Shown here one piece after another: positions 7,542-14,467 of a stretch of 64,000 nt of DNA. A program made the position numbers and the translations under genes. The DNA comes from Alphaproteobacteria bacterium (GTDB lineage: Bacteria; Pseudomonadota; Alphaproteobacteria; CAAGCB01; CAG-977): positions 1-64,000 of the forward strand of contig CAAGEK010000044.1 in assembly GCA_900768845.1 (NCBI GenBank), in the 5' to 3' direction. The notes below the pieces were generated by a model that was not told where the DNA came from, did not search any database, and saw only the letters and a program-made list of their open reading frames with translations. Positions within the stretch are counted from its first letter, which is position 1; each line of letters starts with the position of its first letter.

Positions 7542-8213
7542 TCAGAAGTTGAACCTGAGCGAAACCAAGCCGGAAAAAACCGAAGAATCATACGAATCAA
7601 ACAAATCTGTTTCAGGGCGGTACATATAAGTGTAGCGCACTCCCGCATCCAAAGCGACCGATCGGCTGAGTTCCGCAGAAACCCCCGCGTGAAGGGCTCC
7701 GGCAAAACCAAGCTCCGTTTCGCTTTTTTCAATGTAACCGTAACGGCCGAACAACCCTCTCACCACTCCCGAAGCTTTGTCCTTGAAGACGGAAAAACCG
7801 AAACCGGCTCCGACGTACGGTCTGACCTTGCCCGTGCCGAAGTCATAATACAGGTTTGCCAGAAAACCCGCCGTGTCCTGACTGTACGATCCGAAAACAG
7901 AATTGTCGCGAATCCGTTCGTTGAACATCACTTCCAATTCCGCCCTGACCTGCGGCATGGCATAAGCCCCGACGGCAAAACCCAACATGGCGCGATTGTA
8001 ATCGCTTCCGTCCGTATCCGAACGCGAATATCCGCCTTTCAACGCCAAATAGCCTTTGAGCGGAGACGAACCGGCGGCGTTATTTTCCCCGCCGGCGGAT
8101 TGCATTCCGCCGTTTCGCGGGGTTGAGCCGAAATATCCGATTTCATCGGAGGCCGCCGCTCCGAACGGTATCAAACAAATCGCAAACAAAGCCGAAAGAC
8201 ATTTTCTCATCAT
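7542..8213 (-). CDS. outer-membrane beta-barrel (opacity/Omp25-like)
   Basis: 223 residues from ATG 8213, with AAAGGAAAAA immediately upstream. A signal peptide of about 20 residues ends AAAS. The mature part alternates polar and aromatic residues in the way of an 8-stranded barrel (KGYLALKGGYSRSD, RPYVGAGFGFSVF, ALDAGVRYTYMY) and ends VSLRFNF, with the C-terminal Phe used by the BAM machinery. The ATGATGA junction overlaps the upstream lipoprotein stop, so the two are translationally coupled. Surface role likely; ligand unknown. Confidence 0.78.
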   Translation of the reverse strand: MMRKCLSALFAICLIPFGAAASDEIGYFGSTPRNGGMQSAGGENNAAGSSPLKGYLALKGGYSRSDTDGSDYNRAMLGFAVGAYAMPQVRAELEVMFNERIRDNSVFGSYSQDTAGFLANLYYDFGTGKVRPYVGAGFGFSVFKDKASGVVRGLFGRYGYIEKSETELGFAGALHAGVSAELSRSVALDAGVRYTYMYRPETDLFDSYDSSVFSGLVSLRFNF

Positions 8214-8824
8214 TTTTTCCTTTCCCGTTTTTCCTGATGAAGCATTAAGCATTTAAGCAAATCCGAAGGTTTTTCTGTTCCTTTTATCATCTGAGATAAT
8301 TCTTTGCCGGAAATATCGCTCATTTCCGACAAAGCATCCAAATATTCGCCCTTTCCCTTATTTGCGTCGGATTGAAGAGCGTAAAAATTTTTCACGACAT
8401 ACTTTTTAACAGACTTTCGGGCATAAAAGGGCATTGCTTCCCCATCCCATTCCGTTTCATCATCCGGCGTCATGTTTAAAAAATACTGATGCGGCGAATA
8501 TTCCCACATACCGCCCGAAGCGGCATCGGTTGTCGAACCTATCAATCCTCCGGTTATAATATTGCCGAAAAACCAAGGGGACACGATGGACGTAACATTA
8601 AGCACAAGTTCTCTGTATCCCGACTTCCGCCCCGTAAAGAGCATATCTTGGGACGTGCGTTTCAACGGAACGGCGCACGGCGTTTTGCAAATTCCGAAAC
8701 CGTTCCGGTTGATTGTCACGTTGGGGACATTACTGTCAAAAAAGACCGTTTGTTCCGTTCCGTTTATGAGGCTGGAGCAGCCGGACATAAACAGAGGGAA
8801 CACCAAAAAAAAGATTCGTTTCAT
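8210..8824 (-). CDS. envelope lipoprotein, PEGA-like
   Basis: 204 residues from ATG 8824. A signal with lipobox MSGC (Cys15) supports this start over the in-frame ATG at 8881, which would bury the signal and translate the upstream terminator hairpin. A beta-rich stretch follows (VTINRNGFGICKTPCAVPL), resembling PEGA-type carbohydrate/surface domains, then GNIITGGLIGSTTDAASGG, a pattern seen in small envelope lipoproteins. First gene of a two-gene operon with the beta-barrel, behind an attenuator-like leader. Confidence 0.72.
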   Translation of the reverse strand: MKRIFFLVFPLFMSGCSSLINGTEQTVFFDSNVPNVTINRNGFGICKTPCAVPLKRTSQDMLFTGRKSGYRELVLNVTSIVSPWFFGNIITGGLIGSTTDAASGGMWEYSPHQYFLNMTPDDETEWDGEAMPFYARKSVKKYVVKNFYALQSDANKGKGEYLDALSEMSDISGKELSQMIKGTEKPSDLLKCLMLHQEKRERKK

Positions 8825-8840
8825 TTTGAACTTCCCTACA

Positions 8841-8990
8841 ATAAAATAAAAGACCGCCAAAAAGGCGGTCGGGGAGTTCATAAATCATCTATTCCTAATT
8901 GATCCTTCCGGTCTTTAAAAGTAACCGACTAAAAGTCAGACCTTCTGAACATACACCGAAAGCTCCCCGACCATCGCAAGAAAGTCGGGG
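8841..8990 (-). promoter_or_regulatory. attenuator-like leader with competing hairpins
   Basis: Four minus-strand segments: A CCCCGAC (8984-8990), B GGTCGGGGAG (8963-8972), C CTCCCCGACC (8867-8876), D GGCGGTC (8852-8858). A pairs with B. B pairs perfectly with C over 10 bp. GACCGCC at 8864-8870, which includes part of C, pairs with D to give a terminator followed by TTTTATTTTAT (8841-8851). B:C therefore excludes the terminator, and A:B permits it. Between B and C lies ATG-TTC-AGA-AGG-TCT-GAC-TTT-TAG with GGGGAG about 10 nt upstream, a possible 7-codon leader peptide. The trigger is unknown. Confidence 0.6.
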
Positions 8991-9010
8991 ATATTTTCCG
9001 CATTCAAAAT

Positions 9011-9151
9011 TCAATACGGCAACAATGCATATCTGCACTGAGGAACAGAAGAGCTTATGAAGGCTCCGCACCCGCTGGGGTACTGATACGAATAACCGTA
9101 CTTATTAACAGATATAGCACAAACGCGTGCGTTGTAAAACAAAAATTTCAA
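9011..9151 (-). other. possible 46-codon ORF or gene remnant
   Basis: TTG at 9151 overlaps the stop of the ABC exporter gene. The frame ends at 9011 with a Tyr/Ser/Cys-rich tail (YSYQYPSGCGAF, then VPQC) that looks like an exported disulfide-containing domain end rather than random DNA. No signal peptide or ATG. It may be the 3' relic of a pilin-like or secreted protein gene. Otherwise the 8991-9147 stretch shows nothing clear. Confidence 0.2.
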
Positions 9152-10887
9152 GCCGTTGCAAACTGGCTGTTATACAAATCCGCGTAAAAACCGCCTTTGG
9201 ACAACAAATCTTCGTGTTTGCCCTGTTCAACGATCCTGCCCGATTTCATGACCAAAATGCAATCGGCCTCCTTAATCGTGGACAGACGGTGAGCCACGAT
9301 AAAGCCGGTACGCCCGCGCATCATTTTGGCAAAAGCGTTTTGAACGTGAATTTCCGTACGCGTATCGATCGAAGACGTCGCTTCGTCCAAAATCAGCATC
9401 GGAGGTCGGGACAGCATAACCCGCGCAATGCACAGCAATTGCTTTTGTCCTTGCGACAGATTGCCGCCGTCTTCGGCGATCACGGTGTCGTATCCGTCGG
9501 GCAGACGGCGGATAAAGCCGTCTGCAAAAGCCGCTTTCGCCGCTTCGACGATTTCCTCTTCGGTCGCATCGGGTTTGCCGTATGCGATATTTTCGCGTAC
9601 AGTCCCTTTTTTCAGCCACGTTTCCTGCAAAACCATACCGAAAGAAGCCCGCAAACTGTTTACGGCAATATCCCCCACGGGAATGTCGTCAACGGAAATC
9701 ACTCCCCCGTTCACATCGTAAAACCGCATCAGCAGGTTAATCAACGTCGTTTTGCCGCACCCCGTGGGGCCGACCAAAGCGATCCTCTGCCCCGGAAGGA
9801 CATTCAAATTCAAATTTTCAATCAAGGGGACTTCGGGAAGATATGAAAACGCCACATCGGACAATGTGACGCGGCCTTCCGCTTTCGTCAGGATTTTGGC
9901 GTCGGGATCGTCAGGCGGTAAAACGTCTTCTTCAATGACTTCAAACAACCGCGCCGCCGCCGCCAAAGCACTCTGCAATTCCGCGACGACTCCGGAAATT
10001 TCGTTGAACGGTTTTGTATATTGGTTCGCATACGTCAAAAAACAGGACAATTGCCCGACCGTCAAAACACCGGCAATCGCCGCAAACGCACCGATAATGC
10101 CGACGCAAGTGTAAACGACGCCGTTGACAAATCGGGTGGAGGGATTCGTGATGGAAGAAAAAAATACGGCTCTCAAGCTGAAACGGCGTAAGTCCGTATT
10201 GATTTTTTCAAACTTTTCCAGCAATTCGCTTTCGTAACCGAACGCCTTAACCAATTTTTGATTTCCGACGGATTCGGAAATCAACGCCGTCAGCTCCCCG
10301 TTCGTTTCCGATCGTTTTTTAAACATAGAAAAGGTGCGCTTTGCGATAAAATGAGCCGCGAACAAAGACAATGGCGTGACAAGAACGACGACCAGCGTGA
10401 TTTTCAGGTTGATCGACAACATAAATCCCAACGTTCCCGAAACGGTGACGACGCCGGTAAACAGTTGGGTGAACCCCATCAAAAGACCGTCGGATATTTG
10501 ATCGACGTCGGTGACGACGCGGTTTAAAATATCGCCGTGCGGATGAGTGTCGATATATTTCAGAGGAACGTTTTCCAGCCGTCTGAAAGCTTTGTTGCGC
10601 AAATCGGCCACGGTTTTAAAAGCGACCTTGTTCGTACACAGCGTCATCATCCATTGAGCGGCGGCGGCTCCCGCAACGACGGTGGCCAGCCGCTTCAGCA
10701 CGACGGCCAAAACGCCGAAATCGACATCCCCTTTTGCAACGACGGCATCAATCGCCCTTCCCGTCAAAACAGGCGCATACAACGTCAATGCGACGCTGAG
10801 AAGAGCGAAAAGCAACGATAAAAGCAACAACCCCGCATAAGGCCTGACGAAGCGCAGGATTTTCCTTAAAACGCCGGATCCGTTCAT
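9148..10887 (-). CDS. ABC exporter half-transporter, catalytic subunit
   Basis: 579 residues from ATG 10887 (MNGSGVLRKI), which overlaps the upstream stop as ATGA and has GGAGG 8 nt before it. Type IV exporter fold: six membrane segments in about residues 15-300, then a nucleotide-binding domain with Walker A GPTGCGKTT, signature LSQGQKQ, Walker B LILDEATSSID (catalytic Glu present) and switch His in VAHRLST. Together with the upstream subunit it forms a heterodimer like TM287/288 or BmrCD. Substrates of such pairs are often drugs or lipids; none can be assigned here. Confidence 0.9.
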   Translation of the reverse strand: MNGSGVLRKILRFVRPYAGLLLLSLLFALLSVALTLYAPVLTGRAIDAVVAKGDVDFGVLAVVLKRLATVVAGAAAAQWMMTLCTNKVAFKTVADLRNKAFRRLENVPLKYIDTHPHGDILNRVVTDVDQISDGLLMGFTQLFTGVVTVSGTLGFMLSINLKITLVVVLVTPLSLFAAHFIAKRTFSMFKKRSETNGELTALISESVGNQKLVKAFGYESELLEKFEKINTDLRRFSLRAVFFSSITNPSTRFVNGVVYTCVGIIGAFAAIAGVLTVGQLSCFLTYANQYTKPFNEISGVVAELQSALAAAARLFEVIEEDVLPPDDPDAKILTKAEGRVTLSDVAFSYLPEVPLIENLNLNVLPGQRIALVGPTGCGKTTLINLLMRFYDVNGGVISVDDIPVGDIAVNSLRASFGMVLQETWLKKGTVRENIAYGKPDATEEEIVEAAKAAFADGFIRRLPDGYDTVIAEDGGNLSQGQKQLLCIARVMLSRPPMLILDEATSSIDTRTEIHVQNAFAKMMRGRTGFIVAHRLSTIKEADCILVMKSGRIVEQGKHEDLLSKGGFYADLYNSQFATA

Positions 10888-12620
10888 GGCGAAGCCTCCT
10901 TTCCGGACAGTTGGGACAGGCATATTTCGCGGTAAACATCGCACGTTTCAAACAATTCCCGATGCGTTCCGATTCCGACGGCCTTTCCGTCGTCCAGAAC
11001 GACAATCTTATCGGCGTTTTTCACGGTTGCGACGCGTTGGGACACGACAAAAACCGTCATCCCCTTTGTTTTATCGCGCAAAGAACGCCGCAAAGCCGCA
11101 TCCGTCGCAAAATCCAACGCCGAAGAACTGTCATCCAAAATCAAAACCTCGGGTTTTGCCACCAACGCCCTTGCAATGGTCAGACGTTGCCTTTGACCGC
11201 CCGAAAAGTTTTTGCCTTCCTGCAAAACGGGCGCATCCAAACCGCCTTTTTTGGATTCGACGACTTCTTTTGCCTGAGCGATTTCCAGAGCCGCCCAAAT
11301 CTCTTCGTCCGAAGCCGTCTTTTTGCCCCATTGCATATTTTCGCGAACCGTTCCTTTGAATAAAACGGCCTTTTGAGGGACGATCGCTATTTTCTTTCTC
11401 AACAGGGTCAGGGGATAATCGCGCACGTCTTTTCCGTCCAGCAAAATCCGCCCCGAACCGACGTCGTAGAATCGCGCAAGCAAATGCACCAGAGTGGATT
11501 TCCCCGACCCCGTACCTCCGATAATGCCCAGCGTCCGGCCTTTTTCCACCTCAAAAGTCAAACCGGAAAGAGCCTCCGCCCCCGCACCTTTGTATGCAAA
11601 GCAAACGTTTTCAAAAACGACGCGTTCCGCGCACGTCGGCGTTTCATGTTCTTCCGCTCCCGCTCCGTCGGTCAAAGACGGCGAAACGGCGAAAACTTCG
11701 GCGATTCGTTCGGCCGAAGCCTGAGCTTTGGTGAAAACGATAATCAAATTGGCCAAAGCCACCAACGCCAGCAAAATTTGAGTCATATAATTGACCAAAG
11801 CGACAATTTCGCCTTGGGAAATCCTGCCCGTATCAACGGCCGTTCCGCCGAAACGGATAACGGCGATAATCCCCAGATTGACAATAACGTACGTTGCCGG
11901 ATTCAATAAAGCGGCAATCCTGCCGACCGTGTTTTGAAGCTTTGTCAATCCGGCGTTTTCCCGCTCGAACGCCGCCGTTTCCGAATTTTGTCTTGAAAAC
12001 GCACGAATCACGCGGACTCCGATTAAATTTTCACGCACGATCAGGGCGACTTCATCCAATTTTTTGCGAACCCGCACGTAATAAGGCAAAGAACCCGACA
12101 TAACCGCATAAATCACGGCGGACAGCAAAAAAGTAACGCTCAGGAATACGATACTCAGCCCTGAATCGATGGCAAACGCCATAATCAGGGCTCCGACGAC
12201 GATGAACGGGGAGCGCAAAAACAACCGCAACACCAGATTCACGCCCGATTGCGCCTGATCCACATCGGCCGTCAGGCGGGTGATCAGCGAAGGCGTTCCC
12301 AATTCGTCCAATTCCGTATGCGACAGGGAACATACATGGGCAAACAGGCTGTAACGCAATTTCATTCCGAATCCGGTTGCGGCTTTGGCGGCGAAGTACT
12401 GAGCCGTTACGGAACACGCAAAGCCCAGCAATCCCAACAGCACCATCAACGCGCCCATTTTATAAATATAACCGTCGTCGTTGTTTTTTATGCCCGTGTC
12501 TATGATACCCGCCATGACGACGGGGACGATCAGCTCGAACACCGCTTCCAGCAGTTTAAACAGCGGACCGATGACACATTCTTTTTTGTAATCTTTCAGG
12601 AATCGAGTCAGTTTCAGCAT
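10884..12620 (-). CDS. ABC exporter half-transporter, degenerate-site subunit
   Basis: 578 residues from ATG 12620 (MLKLTRFLKDYKK) with GAGGAAA upstream. Six membrane segments are followed by an NBD with Walker A GGTGSGKST, signature FSGGQRQRL and Walker B VLILDDSSSALD. Asp replaces the catalytic Glu, and Gln replaces the switch His (VSQRVAT). This subunit's own site is therefore impaired, as in heterodimeric exporters with one working site. It overlaps the catalytic subunit by 4 nt. Confidence 0.9.
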   Translation of the reverse strand: MLKLTRFLKDYKKECVIGPLFKLLEAVFELIVPVVMAGIIDTGIKNNDDGYIYKMGALMVLLGLLGFACSVTAQYFAAKAATGFGMKLRYSLFAHVCSLSHTELDELGTPSLITRLTADVDQAQSGVNLVLRLFLRSPFIVVGALIMAFAIDSGLSIVFLSVTFLLSAVIYAVMSGSLPYYVRVRKKLDEVALIVRENLIGVRVIRAFSRQNSETAAFERENAGLTKLQNTVGRIAALLNPATYVIVNLGIIAVIRFGGTAVDTGRISQGEIVALVNYMTQILLALVALANLIIVFTKAQASAERIAEVFAVSPSLTDGAGAEEHETPTCAERVVFENVCFAYKGAGAEALSGLTFEVEKGRTLGIIGGTGSGKSTLVHLLARFYDVGSGRILLDGKDVRDYPLTLLRKKIAIVPQKAVLFKGTVRENMQWGKKTASDEEIWAALEIAQAKEVVESKKGGLDAPVLQEGKNFSGGQRQRLTIARALVAKPEVLILDDSSSALDFATDAALRRSLRDKTKGMTVFVVSQRVATVKNADKIVVLDDGKAVGIGTHRELFETCDVYREICLSQLSGKEASP

Positions 12621-12726
12621 CGTTTTCCTCAACGGTTGTTCTATGGGGGTAAATACCAGAAAGCGGCGGTGAATCAAGTGTTTTCCCCCTTTTTTACAAA
12701 AAAAATCAAAATTTTAAATTTTTTTG

Positions 12727-12754
12727 TTGCAAAGGATTTCAAACGAATTATAAT
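12727..12754 (+). promoter_or_regulatory. promoter of tRNA-Gly
   Basis: TTGCAA (12727-12732), 16-nt spacer, TATAAT (12749-12754). The predicted start is close before the tRNA 5' end at 12773. Confidence 0.7.
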
Positions 12755-12772
12755 GCGCCATGTAAAGACGAT

Positions 12773-12847
12773 GCGGGCGTAGCTCAGGGGTAGAGCGCAA
12801 CCTTGCCAAGGTTGATGTCGAGGGTTCGAATCCCTTCACCCGCTCCA
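12773..12847 (+). tRNA. tRNA-Gly (anticodon GCC)
   Basis: Acceptor stem GCGGGCG/CACCCGC (with one G-A mismatch), D-arm AGCTCAGGGGTAGAGC, anticodon arm CAACCTTGCCAAGGTTG with GCC, T-arm GAGGGTTCGAATCCCTT and an encoded CCA (12845-12847). A strong promoter and terminator bracket the gene. Reading frames over it are spurious. Confidence 0.96.
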
Positions 12848-12849
12848 AT

Positions 12850-12879
12850 AAAAAAGACCTCCTGAAGGAGGTCTTTTTT
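12850..12879 (+). terminator. tRNA-Gly terminator
   Basis: A6-GACCTCC / GGAGGTC-T6 stem with a TGAA loop directly after the tRNA CCA end. Confidence 0.9.
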
Positions 12880-12997
12880 ATTGGAATGTGGTGTTGGGTG
12901 AGAACCCGAGCGGGTTCGGCGACCAACGGGAGCGACGCGCAGGCGTAGCCGAGCGACCCCCTTGAGGGGTGAGCGAAGCGAACAATCCCTTCACCCG
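12880..12997 (+). repeat. tRNA-flanking repeat block, copy 1
   Basis: Begins ATTGGAATGTGGTG after the tRNA terminator and ends AATCCCTTCACCCG, an exact copy of the tRNA-Gly 3' part (12830-12842). The interior holds GAACCCGAGCGGGTTC and CCCCCTTGAGGGG palindromes. A second, near-identical copy lies at 13048-13169, so this is a duplication that carried tRNA 3'-end sequence and terminator. Confidence 0.75.
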
Positions 12998-13021
12998 ACA
13001 AAAACAAAAAACTAAATCTAC

Positions 13022-13046
13022 CGACCTCCCATCAGGGAGGTTTTTT
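13022..13046 (+). terminator. duplicated terminator between repeat copies
   Basis: ACCTCCC/GGGAGGT with ATCA loop and T6, a diverged copy of the tRNA terminator at 12850-12879. It stands between the two repeat blocks. Confidence 0.7.
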
Positions 13047-13047
13047 A

Positions 13048-13169
13048 TTGGAATGTGGTGTCGGGTGAGAACCCGAGCGGGTTCGGCGACCAACGGGAGT
13101 GACGCGCAGGCGCAATGCGCCGAGCGACCCCCTTGAGGGGTGAGCGAAGCGAACAATCCCTTCACCCGC
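13048..13169 (+). repeat. tRNA-flanking repeat block, copy 2
   Basis: Same order as copy 1: ATTGGAATGTGGTG start, GAACCCGAGCGGGTTC and CCCCCTTGAGGGG palindromes, ending AATCCCTTCACCCGCT. A few substitutions and a short insertion (CAATGCGC near 13112) separate the copies. Confidence 0.75.
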
Positions 13170-13201
13170 TGACACTCCGGCTTTGAATGAACACTCCCCC
13201 C

Positions 13202-13330
13202 AAACTTAAAGCACCCCTTCGGGGTGTGTCTGAAAGACACTCTGAAGTTAGCAAAAGGCTTCAACCGAAACTTAAAACACCCCTTCGGGGTGGGAACGCT
13301 CTGACCGAAACCTAAAGCACTCCTTAGCGA
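13202..13330 (+). repeat. short palindromic repeats CACCCCTTCGGGGTG
   Basis: AACTTAAAGCACCCC-TTC-GGGGTG at 13203, a near copy at 13268 and a degraded third at about 13307. A GTGTCTGAAAGACAC palindrome at 13225-13239 is identical to one in the repeat field at 38941 and 39018, so these are dispersed genomic repeats. From 13331 to 13534 no gene or clear signal is seen. Confidence 0.6.
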
Positions 13331-13534
13331 TAAGTAAAAAGAAACCGGAAAGTCGTTGATACTTCAAACGACCCGATTTATTCCTTCACCGGTCAAATCT
13401 TAACTTTATTAAGCCTGTCCGTAAATATTAAACAGTCGGCAAGCAAAAATATTCGAAACCTTCAAAATCATAACAATACGCAAAGCCGCAAATCGGCACA
13501 AAAAATCAATCGTATCTGTGACATTCAGGCGTTT

Positions 13535-14443
13535 TTAAACGAATTTCATTAAGAAGTTTATTATCGTTTTATTCTTAAATTTTTTAATAAATTTATAAAA
13601 TCCGATAAGCCTTTTGGCTTTTTTCAAACGATACGGGTCGGAACGCATCTTTATAAAGTGTTCCAAATCGGCTGTTGCGTTATCAAATTCATGTACTTTG
13701 GCGAACTCCGTCGCCCTGTCAAAATAGGAGATACAAGCATCGCCTTCCAGTTCGATACAAAAAGTATAATCTTCTATTGCGCCTTTATGATCGTGCAATT
13801 TGCCCTTATCCGTCGCCCTGTTGTGATAAGCCTTTGAATACGTTTTATCAATTTCTATGGCTTTTGTGTAATCCTTTACGGCTCCTTCATGGTCGCCGGC
13901 ATTGCTTTTAAGCAGGCCTCTGTTGTAATAAGCATCGGCATAAACCGGATTTAGCTCTATCGCTTTTGTATAACTGTCCATGGCGGCGGCGTCACACATA
14001 AATGCCAAAAACACCCCTGTTTCAAAATGAACCGCAGGATTGTCCGGATCGATTTTTGCCGCTTTGACAGCATCATTATACATATCTTCTTCATCAGTTC
14101 CGGTATGGGGAAATTGCAACATCCTTGCCAGTGTCTTGGAAGTATATGCCAATGCAAATCCGTCATTAATGCGCAGACAAGAATCAAAATCCTTTTCAGC
14201 CTTATCAAGTTCATTCAAATAATAATAAGCTTTCCCCCTATAATAGAGAGCGTTTAAATCATCCGGATCGTTCTTTAAAACAGAGGTCGTTAAATCGATA
14301 AGTTCATTATATTTTTCATTTTTTATTAAATCGATAAATTCAGACATTACATATTTATCCGATTTTCGTAAAACAATGTCGCTTTCACCTGTGCCGTTAA
14401 AGTTACTATATTGTGAGTTTTTTGCACCGCAACCGGCAGACAA
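13535..14443 (-). CDS. tetratricopeptide-repeat protein, possibly a lipoprotein missing its signal
   Basis: About 302 residues in the open frame from TTG 14443; ATG 14347 would give 270. Tandem TPR units cover most of the length (ALYYRGKAYYYLNELDKAE, AYYNRGLLKSNAGDHEGAV, AYHNRATDKGKLHDHKGAI), so it is a protein-protein interaction scaffold. The frame opens LSAGCGAKNS, which resembles a lipobox plus mature lipoprotein start, but the preceding signal peptide is absent. Only 24 nt separate it from the stop of the SpoIIE-like gene. The 5' end may have been lost. Confidence 0.6.
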   Translation of the reverse strand: MSAGCGAKNSQYSNFNGTGESDIVLRKSDKYVMSEFIDLIKNEKYNELIDLTTSVLKNDPDDLNALYYRGKAYYYLNELDKAEKDFDSCLRINDGFALAYTSKTLARMLQFPHTGTDEEDMYNDAVKAAKIDPDNPAVHFETGVFLAFMCDAAAMDSYTKAIELNPVYADAYYNRGLLKSNAGDHEGAVKDYTKAIEIDKTYSKAYHNRATDKGKLHDHKGAIEDYTFCIELEGDACISYFDRATEFAKVHEFDNATADLEHFIKMRSDPYRLKKAKRLIGFYKFIKKFKNKTIINFLMKFV

Positions 14444-14467
14444 GCTTTTCCTGTCGGGAAATCGATT

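Noticed and set aside
12714..13264. Minus-strand frames over tRNA-Gly and its repeats (e.g. ending RVKGFEPSTSTLARLR)
   Set aside because: This is the well-known artefact of translating the antisense of tRNA-Gly; the tRNA and terminators explain the sequence.
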